Below, piece by piece: positions 1-8,101 of a stretch of 64,000 nucleotides of DNA. A program made the position numbers and the translations under genes. The stretch's first letter is position 1. The number at the start of each line of letters is the position of its first letter. The DNA lies in the NCBI RefSeq assembly GCF_023715105.1, contig NZ_JAMBNO010000004.1, positions 62,001-126,000 on the forward strand. Direction: 5' to 3'. The notes beneath the pieces are model-generated. The model did not search any database and had not been told where the DNA came from. It was given only the letters and a program-made list of their open reading frames with translations. Source of the DNA: Hydrogenophaga intermedia (GTDB lineage Bacteria; Pseudomonadota; Gammaproteobacteria; Burkholderiales; Burkholderiaceae_C).

Positions 1-381
1 GGTGGCCACGTGATGGCGCAAAGCGACGCCAGTGGCTGGGACAAGTACGTCGATGGCGGCCAGATGCGCCTGCTGGTCACCTTCGGCGAGCAGCGCACCC
101 AGCGCTGGCCGGAGGTGCCCACCGCACAGGAGTTGGGCTATGGCGTGGTGTCCACCTCGCCCTACGGCCTGGCCGGCCCCAAGGGCATGGACCCGGCCGT
201 CGTCAAGACGCTGCACGACGCCTTCAAGAAGGCCATGGACGACCCCAAGCACATGGAGGTGCTGGGCCAGCTCAACCAGGCCGTGTGGTACCGCAATGGC
301 GAGGACTACCGCAAATGGGCCACCGAAACCTTCGCCAAGGACAAGGCGCTGATCGAGCGCCTGGGGCTGGCCGCCAAGTGA
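1..381 (+). CDS. TctC/Bug-family tripartite tricarboxylate transporter substrate-binding protein, C-terminal part
   Basis: The gene enters from the left edge, so only the last 126 residues are visible. They match the second lobe of the Bug/TctC periplasmic solute-binding fold: a GGQMRLLVTFGEQR strand, a VPTAQELGY segment, and a SPYGLAGPKGMDPAVVKTL stretch before the final helices. Family members bind carboxylates or related small molecules in the periplasm and deliver them to a TctAB permease, or act as orphan receptors. No TctA or TctB gene is visible to the right, and the substrate cannot be read from the sequence. A strong hairpin with a T run follows 46 bases after the stop codon. Confidence 0.85.
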   Translation, partial: GGHVMAQSDASGWDKYVDGGQMRLLVTFGEQRTQRWPEVPTAQELGYGVVSTSPYGLAGPKGMDPAVVKTLHDAFKKAMDDPKHMEVLGQLNQAVWYRNGEDYRKWATETFAKDKALIERLGLAAK

Positions 382-405
382 TTTCCGCTCGCCGCGCCAA
401 CTTGC

Positions 406-411
406 GATAAT
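406..411 (+). promoter_or_regulatory. Putative -10 box upstream of purC
   Basis: GATAAT lies in the gap between the binding-protein gene and purC. Transcription from it would start near 418, ahead of the hairpin at 427-460. A matching -35 box is not convincing: TTCCGC at 383-388 is a weak candidate with a 17-base spacer. Confidence 0.35.
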
Positions 412-426
412 CCCGGCGAACTGCAC

Positions 427-460
427 AAGGCCCGTTGAGCGTTCAACGGGCCTTTTTTCT
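427..460 (+). terminator. Rho-independent terminator-like hairpin between the binding-protein gene and purC
   Basis: A perfect 12-base stem (427-438 paired with 443-454) closes a GCGT loop and ends in a T run (453-458 in the DNA). This is a textbook intrinsic terminator. It lies 23 bases before the purC ATG and downstream of the only good -10 box in the gap. It may simply end the upstream transcript, or it may form in the purC leader and act as an attenuator. Confidence 0.85.
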
Positions 461-483
461 CGCCTTCCGGATTCCACCGCGCC

Positions 484-1392
484 ATGACCTCCGCCCTGCA
501 CACCTCCAACCTCACGTCGTTGCCGCTGCTTGCGCGCGGCAAGGTGCGCGACAACTACGCCGTCGGCGACGACCGTATCCTGATGGTCGCCTCCGACCGC
601 ATCAGCGCGTTCGACGTGATCATGGGCGAGCCCATTCCGGGCAAGGGCGAGTTGCTCACCCGGCTCTCGCTGCACTGGTTTGATCGCCTCGGTCCGAAGG
701 GCCTGAACATCTGCCCGATCCACCTCACCGGCGAGGACCCCGAAAGCGTGGTCGCGCCGGCCGAGCGCGAGCAGGTTCGCGGCCGTTCCATGCTCGTGCA
801 GCGCCTCAAACCGATTCCGGTGGAGGCCGTGGTGCGCGGCTACCTGGCCGGCAGCGGCTGGAAGGAATACCAGGAGAGCCGCTCGGTCTGCGGCGTGCCG
901 CTGCCCGAGGGCCTGAAGAACGCGTCGAAACTGCCCGAGCCGATCTACACGCCCGCGGCCAAGGCCGAGATGGGCCAGCACGACGAGAACATCACCTACG
1001 AAAAGTCGGTGTCCATGGTGGGCGCCGAGGTGGCGGCCAAGATCCGCGACACCGCAATCGCGCTCTACAAGGCCGCAGCAGCCATCGCGCTCGAGAAAGG
1101 CATCATCATCGCGGACACCAAGTTCGAGTTCGGCCTCGACAAGGCCGGCAACGTGGTGCTGATGGACGAGGTGCTCACGCCCGACAGCTCGCGCTACTGG
1201 CCGGCTGAGAGTTATGCCGAGGGCAGCAACCCACCCAGCTACGACAAGCAGTTCCTGCGCGACTGGCTGGAGGCCGCCAAGGTCAACGGCAAGCCCTGGG
1301 ACAAGACCCCGCCCGCGCCGCGCCTGCCGCGCGAGGTGATCGAGAAAACCGCCGAGAAGTACCGCGAGGCACTCACCCGGCTGGTGGGCTGA
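484..1392 (+). CDS. purC: Phosphoribosylaminoimidazole-succinocarboxamide synthase (SAICAR synthetase)
   Basis: This cytosolic purine-pathway enzyme joins CAIR and aspartate using ATP to make SAICAR. The 302 residues fit the longer PurC form common in Burkholderiales. Recognisable parts are the N-terminal [11 protein letters not shown] phosphate-binding stretch, [23 protein letters not shown], and the late [10 protein letters not shown] and [10 protein letters not shown] motifs. The start is the ATG after the hairpin, and no strong Shine-Dalgarno is visible. purE and purK lie 1 kb downstream, separated by the opposite-strand cnoX gene, so purC is probably its own transcription unit. Confidence 0.97.
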   Translation: MTSALHTSNLTSLPLLARGKVRDNYAVGDDRILMVASDRISAFDVIMGEPIPGKGELLTRLSLHWFDRLGPKGLNICPIHLTGEDPESVVAPAEREQVRGRSMLVQRLKPIPVEAVVRGYLAGSGWKEYQESRSVCGVPLPEGLKNASKLPEPIYTPAAKAEMGQHDENITYEKSVSMVGAEVAAKIRDTAIALYKAAAAIALEKGIIIADTKFEFGLDKAGNVVLMDEVLTPDSSRYWPAESYAEGSNPPSYDKQFLRDWLEAAKVNGKPWDKTPPAPRLPREVIEKTAEKYREALTRLVG

Positions 1393-1402
1393 GGCGCAGG
1401 CC

Positions 1403-2311
1403 TCAGCTCAACACGGCGCTGGACAACCGGCGACGGTAGGTTGCCACCGTCGGGTCTTCCGGCGGCACCTGGCCTTCGGCCACCTTGGGCTTGGGCGGCT
1501 CGATCACATCGAGGATCGCGATGTAGGTCTTGCGCGCCAGCTCCTCGTTCCAGGCTTTGTCGCGCATCAGGATCTCCAGCAGTTCGTCCATCGCGGCCGT
1601 CCACTGACCGTGTGCAAACAGCAGTTGCGCCAGCGCGTGGCGCGCTGCGAAATCGCGCTTGTTGGCCGCGATGGCGGCCTGCAGTTCGGCCATGCGCGCG
1701 TTCGGGTCGGCCACCGTGGCCTGCTCATCGCGCGCGGCCATCCAGCGCTTGAGCGAATCGAGGCGGCGCACGCCGTCGGCCTTGGCGATCACGGGTGCGA
1801 AGGCCACCTTGGCGTCGTCGTCGCGGCCGAGTTCGAGCAGCAGCTTCACGAGGTCGAAGCGCGCGTCGTCGTTGGCCGGGTCGGCCTTGACGGCCTGCTG
1901 CAGCCGCTCCAGCGCGGCCTCGACATCGCCATCCGCCAGGGCCTCCTGCGCGGCGGCTTCCTCTTCCTCGGCCTCGACCTCGCCCACGCTGGGCACGTGC
2001 TTGTCGAGGAAAGCCTTGAGCTGGCCCTCGGGCAAAGCGCCCATGAAGCCGTCCACCGGCTGGCCATTCTTGAGCAGCACGCAGGTGGGAATGCTGCGGA
2101 TGCCGAAGGCCGCGGCCAGCTGCTGCTCCTGGTCGGAATCGATCTTGACCAGCTTGAAACGGCCGGCGTATTCGATCTCCAGCTTCTCCAGGATGGGCCC
2201 GATGACCTTGCAGGGCCCGCACCAGGGGGCCCAGAAATCCACCAGCACGGGAGTGTGCATGGAGGCTTCGATGACCTCGGCTTCGAAATTGGCGATGGTG
2301 ACGTCGATCAT
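1403..2311 (-). CDS. cnoX: Thioredoxin-TPR chaperedoxin (CnoX/YbbN family)
   Basis: The 302-residue protein has an N-terminal thioredoxin domain (about residues 5-110) with an intact WCGPCK active site, then an acidic linker and a TPR-like helical tail (about 125-290). CnoX-type chaperedoxins hold unfolding proteins during oxidative stress and pass them to DnaK or GroEL. The E. coli protein lacks a working CXXC, whereas this one keeps both cysteines and should be redox-active. That inference comes from the motif. The gene is convergent with purC (10-base gap) and divergent from purE. Confidence 0.88.
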   Translation of the reverse strand: MIDVTIANFEAEVIEASMHTPVLVDFWAPWCGPCKVIGPILEKLEIEYAGRFKLVKIDSDQEQQLAAAFGIRSIPTCVLLKNGQPVDGFMGALPEGQLKAFLDKHVPSVGEVEAEEEEAAAQEALADGDVEAALERLQQAVKADPANDDARFDLVKLLLELGRDDDAKVAFAPVIAKADGVRRLDSLKRWMAARDEQATVADPNARMAELQAAIAANKRDFAARHALAQLLFAHGQWTAAMDELLEILMRDKAWNEELARKTYIAILDVIEPPKPKVAEGQVPPEDPTVATYRRRLSSAVLS

Positions 2312-2352
2312 GGCGGCGCTCGGGCCCGGACGGGGCGTGGGGGGGCGAAACG

Positions 2353-2358
2353 TAAAAT
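2353..2358 (+). promoter_or_regulatory. Putative -10 box of purE
   Basis: TAAAAT lies 42 bases before the purE ATG and overlaps a small inverted repeat, GTAAA (2352-2356) and TTTAC (2365-2369). The repeat could be an operator or chance. Confidence 0.3.
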
Positions 2359-2400
2359 CGCGACTTTACCGGAGGCCCCGCGGGCCGAAAGCCGATCCCC

Positions 2401-2895
2401 ATGAACCCCATCCACGTGGGCGTGGTCATGGGTTCCAGCAGTGACTGGGACACCATGCAGCACGCCGTGCAGATCCTTGAGCAGTTCGGCGTTGCGCACG
2501 AGGCGCGCGTGGTCTCGGCGCACCGCATGCCCGACGACATGTTCGCCTACGCAGAAGCCGCCGCCGGGCGAGGCCTGAAAGCCATCATCGCGGGCGCGGG
2601 CGGCGCGGCCCACCTGCCGGGCATGCTGGCGGCCAAGACGGTGGTGCCGGTGCTCGGCGTTCCGGTGGCCAGCAAGCACCTGAGCGGCGTCGATTCGCTG
2701 CACAGCATCGTGCAGATGCCCAAGGGCGTGCCGGTGGCCACCTTTGCCATCGGCGCCGCAGGCGCGGCCAACGCCGCGTTGTTCGCGGTGGCCATGCTCG
2801 CCAACCAGAACGCCGCGCTGCGCGCGAAGCTGGAAGCCTTCCGCGCCGACCAAACCGCCGCCGCACGCGCCATGACGCTGCCGCCCACCCCATGA
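2401..2895 (+). CDS. purE: N5-carboxyaminoimidazole ribonucleotide mutase, catalytic subunit
   Basis: PurE converts N5-CAIR to CAIR in purine synthesis and works with PurK. The 164 residues match a class I Pur[15 protein letters not shown] at the N terminus (nucleotide phosphate binding), [11 protein letters not shown] with the catalytic histidine, and [14 protein letters not shown]. The ATG of purK overlaps the purE stop codon by four bases (ATGA at 2892-2895), which predicts translational coupling. Confidence 0.97.
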   Translation: MNPIHVGVVMGSSSDWDTMQHAVQILEQFGVAHEARVVSAHRMPDDMFAYAEAAAGRGLKAIIAGAGGAAHLPGMLAAKTVVPVLGVPVASKHLSGVDSLHSIVQMPKGVPVATFAIGAAGAANAALFAVAMLANQNAALRAKLEAFRADQTAAARAMTLPPTP

Positions 2896-4133
2896 AACCC
2901 TTGTCTCCCCTGCTGCCCGGCAGCACCTCGGCCACCGGCCAGCAGATCACCCTGGGCGTGATGGGCGGCGGCCAGCTCGGCCGCATGTTCGTGCAGGCCG
3001 CGCAGGCGCTGGGCTATTTCACCGCCGTGCTCGACCCCGATCCCGCCAGCCCGGCGGGCCTGCTGAGCCACTACCACATCCAGACTCCGTACGACGACCA
3101 GGACGGCCTGGCGCAGCTCATGCAGCGCTGCGACGCCATCACCACCGAGTTCGAGAACGTGCCCGCCGGGGCCCTGTTCACGCTCGGCGCGCACCGGCCG
3201 GTGGCCCCCTCGTCGGCCTGCGTCGCGATCGCGCAGGACCGCGTGAAGGAGAAAGCCCACTTCGTTCAGAGCGCACCCACCAGCGGCGTGCAACCCGCAC
3301 CCTACGCCACCATCGACACGGCCGAGCTGCTGGCGGCGGCACCCGCCGACCTGCTGCCCGGCATCCTGAAGACCGCGCGCATGGGCTACGACGGCAAGGG
3401 CCAGGTGCGCGTGAAGGACCGCGCCGAACTCGCTGCGGCGTGGGAGCGGCTGGGCCGCGTGCCCTGCGTGCTCGAGAAGCTCATGCCGCTGCGCGCCGAA
3501 TGCTCGGTGATCGTGGCGCGTGGCGCCGATGGCCAGTGCGTGAGCTACCCGGTGCAGAAGAACACGCACCGCGACGGCATCCTCGCGCTCACCGAGGTGT
3601 ATGAGGGCGCCATCGAGGCCACGCTGGCGCGCCGCGCGCAGGCCGCCACCGAGGCCATCGCACACCAGATGAACTACGTGGGTGTGCTCTGCGTGGAGTA
3701 CTTCCTGGTGGACGACGGCCGCGGCGGCCTTGACCTCGTGGTCAACGAGATGGCGCCGCGCCCGCACAACAGCGGCCACTACACGCAAAACGCGTGCGAC
3801 GTGTCGCAGTTTGAATCGCAGGTGCGCGCGCTCGCGGGCCTGCCGCTGCGCTCGCCGGTGCAGCACAGCCCCGCGATCATGGTCAACCTGCTGGGCGATC
3901 TGTGGTTTGCCCCGAACGGCGTGCGCGCGCAAGCCAGCGAGCAGCCGGTGAGCCCGCCCTGGGCTGAGGTGCTGGCCCTGCCGGGCACGCACCTGCACCT
4001 GTACGGCAAGCTCGGCGCACGAGCAGGCCGCAAGATGGGCCACCTCAACATCACCGGCCCGTCGGTGACTGCAGTGCGCGAAACGGCGGCGCGGGTGCTG
4101 GCCCTGCTGGGCCTGCCCGGGCTCGACGCCTGA
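2892..4133 (+). CDS. purK: N5-carboxyaminoimidazole ribonucleotide synthase
   Basis: PurK is the ATP-grasp enzyme that makes N5-CAIR from AIR, bicarbonate and ATP, feeding PurE. At 413 residues it is slightly longer than usual because about 20 residues precede the first beta strand ([13 protein letters not shown]). Other landmarks are [23 protein letters not shown] in the ATP-grasp part, and the metal-binding [14 protein letters not shown] motif. It is co-transcribed with purE (4-base overlap), and tsaC starts 7 bases after its stop. Confidence 0.97.
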   Translation: MKPLSPLLPGSTSATGQQITLGVMGGGQLGRMFVQAAQALGYFTAVLDPDPASPAGLLSHYHIQTPYDDQDGLAQLMQRCDAITTEFENVPAGALFTLGAHRPVAPSSACVAIAQDRVKEKAHFVQSAPTSGVQPAPYATIDTAELLAAAPADLLPGILKTARMGYDGKGQVRVKDRAELAAAWERLGRVPCVLEKLMPLRAECSVIVARGADGQCVSYPVQKNTHRDGILALTEVYEGAIEATLARRAQAATEAIAHQMNYVGVLCVEYFLVDDGRGGLDLVVNEMAPRPHNSGHYTQNACDVSQFESQVRALAGLPLRSPVQHSPAIMVNLLGDLWFAPNGVRAQASEQPVSPPWAEVLALPGTHLHLYGKLGARAGRKMGHLNITGPSVTAVRETAARVLALLGLPGLDA

Positions 4134-4140
4134 GGCCGGC

Positions 4141-5148
4141 ATGGCCTTGTTGCTGGACGCGCGCGACGCCACCGCCATTGAACAGGCGGCGCAGCGGCTG
4201 GCCCGGGGTGGCCTGGTGGGCCTGCCCACCGAGACGGTCTACGGCCTGGCCGCCGACGCCGAGAACGCCACCGCCGTGCGCGCCATCTTCGAGGCCAAGG
4301 GGCGCCCGGCCGACCACCCGTTGATCGTGCACGTGGCGCCCGACGCGCCGCGCCAGGCGATCGATGCCTTCGCCAGCGCCGTGCCCGCATTTGCCGAGCG
4401 GCTCATCGCCGCCTTCTGGCCCGGCCCGCTCACGCTGATCCTGCCGCGCCGCGCCGACGTGGCCGCGGTGGCCGCGGGCGGGCAGAACTCCGTCGGCCTG
4501 CGCTGCCCAGCCCACCCGGTGGCGCAGGCGGTGCTGCGTGCCGCAGCCGCGCAAGGCGTGCGCGGCGTGGCCGCACCCAGCGCCAACCGCTTCGGGCGCG
4601 TGAGCCCGACCACCGCCGCGCACGTGGCCGAGGAATTCGCCGCACTGGGCGATGACGCGCTGCTCATCCTTGACGGTGGCGCCTGCGCGGTCGGCATCGA
4701 ATCGGCCATCGTCGATTGCACGCGCGGCCACCCCGTGCTGCTGCGCCCGGGCGTGCTCACGCCCGCGCAGCTCGAGGCCGCTGCGGGCGAGCCGGTGTGG
4801 GGGCGCGACATCGGCGGCGCCGCGCCACGCGCCTCGGGCACGCTCGAATCGCACTACGCGCCACGCGCGAAGGTGCGGCTGATGGACGCGAAGCAGCTGC
4901 GCGCGGCGATGCAGGTGCTGGGCAATGACGCGAAGCACATTGCGCTGTACACGCGCACTCCCATCGAGGCCGCGCGCGGCACGCCCAGGCGGCGCATGCC
5001 CGACGACGCCGCGGCCACCGCGCAGGAGCTGTTTGCGGTGCTGCGCGAGCTCGACGCCACCGGCGTGCGCCTGATCTGGGTGGAGACGCCGCCCGAGGGC
5101 CCCGAATGGGACGGTGTGCGCGACCGCCTCAACCGCGCCGCGGCTTGA
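4141..5148 (+). CDS. tsaC: Threonylcarbamoyl-AMP synthase, long Sua5-type
   Basis: This enzyme makes threonylcarbamoyl-AMP from threonine, bicarbonate and ATP, the first step of t6A formation on ANN-decoding tRNAs. The YrdC-like domain (about residues 12-200) shows GGLVGLPTETVYGLAADA, IFEAKGRPADHPLI, FWPGPLTLILPRR and APSANRFGRVSPT. The 335-residue length includes the extra C-terminal Sua5 domain, reached through SGTLESHYAPRA. It sits as the third gene of the purE-purK run. The partner gene tsaB lies 1.5 kb downstream. Confidence 0.95.
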   Translation: MALLLDARDATAIEQAAQRLARGGLVGLPTETVYGLAADAENATAVRAIFEAKGRPADHPLIVHVAPDAPRQAIDAFASAVPAFAERLIAAFWPGPLTLILPRRADVAAVAAGGQNSVGLRCPAHPVAQAVLRAAAAQGVRGVAAPSANRFGRVSPTTAAHVAEEFAALGDDALLILDGGACAVGIESAIVDCTRGHPVLLRPGVLTPAQLEAAAGEPVWGRDIGGAAPRASGTLESHYAPRAKVRLMDAKQLRAAMQVLGNDAKHIALYTRTPIEAARGTPRRRMPDDAAATAQELFAVLRELDATGVRLIWVETPPEGPEWDGVRDRLNRAAA

Positions 5149-5188
5149 AGTGAGGCCCCCGCGCGCGCAGCGGCGCAGGGGGGAGTCG

Positions 5189-6667
5189 TCAGTCCGGCAA
5201 TCGTGCCGTCCACTCCACCAGCGCTTCCAGCGCCGTGCGTGCGGCAGGTGCGTTCGGGTGGTTCACGAACGCCACCACCACGTAGCGCGTGCCATTGACC
5301 GCGTTCACGTAGCCGGCCACGCCACTCACGTCGCGCAGCGTGCCGGTCTTGAGCAGGGCATTGCCGTAGACCGGGCTGCGCTCGCTGGCCGCATAGCGCC
5401 GGGCGGTGCCGTTCACACCGGCCACCGCCAATGAACCCACGAAAGCCTCGGCCTTGGGGTGACGCGCAGCATGGCGCAACAGCAGGGCCAACGCCTCGGG
5501 CGTGATGCGCTCGTCGCGCGACAGCCCGGAGCCGTTGTCGAGCACCGGCGCGGGCACCGACGGCCCGAAGGTCCGCTTCCACCAGGCCTGCACGGCGCTG
5601 CGCGAGCGCTCGAAGTTGCCGCGCGGCAAGGGCAGCGGCCCGCTGCCGGCCAGTGGCGTGGCCTGTGGCGACAACTGGCCCAGGGTGAGGAACACCTGCT
5701 GCGCCATCACGTTGTTGCTCCACTGGTTCACGTCGAGCAGGATCTCCGACAGCGGCAGTGAGGAAGCCTCGAACAGCAGCGTGGCGGTGGGCGGCACCAG
5801 GCCTTCGCGCACGCGGCCGGTGAGCGCGCCGCCGGTGCTGCGCCACAGGCCTTCGAGTGCACGGGCCGCGTAGCTGGACGGGTCCTGGTAGGCGACGGGC
5901 CACTGACCCTCGCCACAGCGTGCGGGGTAACGCCCTTCGAAGAAGATGCGCGCCGGGTCGTCGAAGCGCGCGCGCAGCGCACCACGCCAGTCGCCGCACG
6001 GGCCGTTGGTGAGCGGCACACTGGCGTCGATCTGCATGCCCGCCATCGGTGGTTCGCTGACCACGCGGGCCACGCCGACCGCCGGGTCGGGCACGAACTT
6101 GAGGATGACCGACTTGAAGTTCACCAGCAGCGCGTCGGGCGACGCGTTGTAGGGTCGCAGCGCCTCGCCGTCGAAGGCGCCCGGGTCGCTGGGCGGCAAG
6201 TCGAAGGCGCTGTGATCGAGCACCAGATCGCCCAGCACGACCTGGGCACCCTGGTCGTGCAGCGCGTAGAAGGCATCCTGGATGCGTTCGAGCACGAACT
6301 TGGGGTCGCCACCACCGCGGATGTAGAGGTTGCCACGCAGTGCGCCGCCGTCGATGACACCGTCGGTGTAGAAGCTTGTGCGCCAGGTGTGCTCGGGGCC
6401 CAGCAGGTCCAGCGCGGCGTAGCTGGTGACGAGTTTCATCACCGAGGCCGGGTTCACCAGCGCGCCCGAGCGGTGGCGCAGCCGTGCCTCGGCCGCGTCC
6501 AGCGGCGCCACCACCGCCGAGAAATCCGACACCGGTACCTGCGCGCGCTGCAGAGCGGCCAGCACCGGGGCGGGCAGCGGCTCGCGCGATGGGCCCTGGG
6601 CACAGGCGGGCAGGGCCAGGGCCGCGAACAGGCCCAACGCAGCAGGGAGCAAACGGCGACGGATCAC
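5189..6667 (-). CDS. dacB: D-alanyl-D-alanine carboxypeptidase/endopeptidase (PBP4 family, peptidase S13)
   Basis: This is a periplasmic penicillin-binding protein that trims or cleaves peptidoglycan cross-links. The 492-residue protein has a signal peptide (residues 1-24, ending around LPACAQG), the S13 catalytic SVMK tetrad (in NPASVMKLVTSYAALDLLG), an SxN-type motif in QWSNNVMAQ, and the KTGTL box near the C terminus. The start is a GTG at 6665-6667. A GATAAT box (6680-6675, reverse) ends seven bases before it. The gene is divergent from tsaB with a 32-base gap. Confidence 0.94.
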   Translation of the reverse strand: MIRRRLLPAALGLFAALALPACAQGPSREPLPAPVLAALQRAQVPVSDFSAVVAPLDAAEARLRHRSGALVNPASVMKLVTSYAALDLLGPEHTWRTSFYTDGVIDGGALRGNLYIRGGGDPKFVLERIQDAFYALHDQGAQVVLGDLVLDHSAFDLPPSDPGAFDGEALRPYNASPDALLVNFKSVILKFVPDPAVGVARVVSEPPMAGMQIDASVPLTNGPCGDWRGALRARFDDPARIFFEGRYPARCGEGQWPVAYQDPSSYAARALEGLWRSTGGALTGRVREGLVPPTATLLFEASSLPLSEILLDVNQWSNNVMAQQVFLTLGQLSPQATPLAGSGPLPLPRGNFERSRSAVQAWWKRTFGPSVPAPVLDNGSGLSRDERITPEALALLLRHAARHPKAEAFVGSLAVAGVNGTARRYAASERSPVYGNALLKTGTLRDVSGVAGYVNAVNGTRYVVVAFVNHPNAPAARTALEALVEWTARLPD

Positions 6668-6674
6668 GAGGCGG

Positions 6675-6693
6675 ATTATCGGCCGGGGATAAT
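6675..6693. promoter_or_regulatory. Back-to-back -10 boxes for divergent dacB and tsaB
   Basis: GATAAT is present on both strands, at 6680-6675 (reverse, toward dacB) and 6688-6693 (forward, toward tsaB). The start codons follow after seven and six bases. Transcripts from either box would be leaderless or nearly so, and polymerase bound at one box should exclude the other. Confidence 0.5.
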
Positions 6694-6699
6694 GCGCCG

Positions 6700-7452
6700 A
6701 TGCCCGATAACCCGCGATTTCTCGCCATCGAGACCAGCACCGACACGCTGTCGCTTGCGCTCGGCGAAGGCGGGCAGCGCGCGCCCGTGCAGCGCTACCG
6801 CGGGCCCGGCGGCGCGCAGGCGTCGATCACGCTGCTACCCCAGGTGCAGGCGCTGCTGGGCGCCGCCGGCTGGCAGCTGGCCGATCTCGACGCCATCGCC
6901 TTCGGCCGCGGGCCGGGCTCCTTCACGGGACTGCGCACCGCCTGCGCCGTGGCCCAGGGCCTGGCCTATGGCACGCGCAGCACGCGCCACCCGAAGGGCC
7001 TGCCGGTGCTGCCGGTGGACACGCTGCTGGCACTGGCCGAAGACGCGCGCGACGGGCTGACCACCGAGGGACAGGCCGCTCCGCGCCACATCGCCGCGCT
7101 GCTCGACGCGCGCATGGACGAGCTCTACGTGGCGCTCTACGCCCTCACGCCGCAAGGCCTGCTCGAGCGCGCGCCGCCGCGCCTGTGCGCCCCCGGCGAT
7201 CTGGCCGGCTGGCTGGCCGCGAACGACCTGGGGCCCGACACGGTGCTTGCGGGCAACGCCTTTGGTGTGTACCCGGCGCTGGCGGCCTTGCCGAACGTGC
7301 GCTGCAACGCCCTGCCCACGGCCGACGCGCTGCTGCGCCTGGCGCCTGCCCTGCTGGCCATGGGCCAGGCGGTGGACGCGCGCGATGCCTTGCCGCTGTA
7401 CGTGCGCGACAAAGTGGCCCGCACCACCGCCGAACGCGAGGCGGCAGCATGA
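6700..7452 (+). CDS. tsaB: tRNA threonylcarbamoyl-adenosine biosynthesis protein TsaB
   Basis: TsaB is the ASKHA-fold partner of TsaD in the complex that transfers threonylcarbamoyl to A37 of tRNA. The open frame extends further upstream, but the ATG at 6700 gives the family start, RFLAIETSTDTLSLALG, and a 250-residue protein. The motif FGRGPGSFTGLRTACAVAQG (about residues 67-86) is diagnostic. A GATAAT box ends six bases before this ATG, which also supports the start. The stop overlaps the ATG of a 21-codon ORF that leads into rimI. Confidence 0.95.
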   Translation: MPDNPRFLAIETSTDTLSLALGEGGQRAPVQRYRGPGGAQASITLLPQVQALLGAAGWQLADLDAIAFGRGPGSFTGLRTACAVAQGLAYGTRSTRHPKGLPVLPVDTLLALAEDARDGLTTEGQAAPRHIAALLDARMDELYVALYALTPQGLLERAPPRLCAPGDLAGWLAANDLGPDTVLAGNAFGVYPALAALPNVRCNALPTADALLRLAPALLAMGQAVDARDALPLYVRDKVARTTAEREAAA

Positions 7453-7514
7453 GCAACGCGCGGCAGGCCGCTTCTGCTCACGCCGGCACGCGACACGCGG
7501 GGGTTGCGTGGTGA
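7449..7514 (+). CDS. 21-codon ORF bridging tsaB and rimI
   Basis: An ATG overlaps the tsaB stop codon (ATGA at 7449-7452) and the frame ends at a TGA (7512-7514) that overlaps the proposed GTG start of rimI (GTGA at 7511-7514). The peptide would be 21 residues, alanine-rich, with no recognised domain. The double overlap looks like a coupling ORF that carries ribosomes from tsaB into rimI. It could also be chance, since ATGA is common here. Confidence 0.35.
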   Translation: MSNARQAASAHAGTRHAGVAW

Positions 7515-8101
7515 GCACCACCCTGCCCACCTGGGCAAGCGGCCTGTGGCCCGCGCCCACCGAGGCCGGGCCAGCGCCGGCGGGCGCCATTGATCGCCCC
7601 ATCGCCTTCGAGCCCATGAGCGAGGCCGATCTCGACGCGGTGCACGCGGTGGAAACCAGCGCCTATGGCCACCCCTGGACGCGCAAGCACTTGCGCGATT
7701 CGCTGCAGGCAGGCTACCCCGCGGTGATGCTGCTGGGCGAGGCGCTGCCCGGCGAACACCCACACCCGCCGCGCGCCGACGGCCGTTGGCTGATGGGCTA
7801 TTTCGTGGCCATGCATGGCGTGGAGGAGGTGCACCTGCTCAACATCACGGTCTCGCCGGTGCACCAGCGCCAGGGCTGGGCGCGCTTCATGCTGCAGGCG
7901 CTGGCGCTGTGGTCGCGCGGCCAGGGCGCGCACACGCTGTGGCTGGAGGTGCGAGAGAGCAACGCGCCCGCGCGGCGCCTGTACGAGCGCTGCGGCTTTC
8001 AGGCCGTGGGTGTGCGGCGCGGCTACTACCCGCTCACCACGCTGCAGCGCGAAGACGCGATCGTGATGAGCCTGCGCCTGGACGAGCGGGCGGCCACATG
8101 A
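7511..8101 (+). CDS. rimI: Ribosomal-protein-alanine N-acetyltransferase (GNAT family)
   Basis: RimI acetylates the N-terminal alanine of ribosomal protein S18. Family marks are EADLDAVHAVETSAYGHPWT, LLNITVSPVHQRQGWARFML (acetyl-CoA pyrophosphate loop, here QRQGWA) and the ARRLYERCGFQAVGVRRGYY region. The GTG at 7511 is preferred; it gives 196 residues with about 40 leading residues beyond the GNAT fold. An internal ATG at 7616 would start at the domain edge. The stop overlaps the next gene as ATGA. tsaB-rimI adjacency is widespread in bacteria. Confidence 0.92.
   Translation: MSTTLPTWASGLWPAPTEAGPAPAGAIDRPIAFEPMSEADLDAVHAVETSAYGHPWTRKHLRDSLQAGYPAVMLLGEALPGEHPHPPRADGRWLMGYFVAMHGVEEVHLLNITVSPVHQRQGWARFMLQALALWSRGQGAHTLWLEVRESNAPARRLYERCGFQAVGVRRGYYPLTTLQREDAIVMSLRLDERAAT

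Noticed and set aside
2547-4229. Open frame of 560 codons antisense to purE/purK
   Set aside because: Low-complexity His/Arg/Ala translation; both sense genes are certain.
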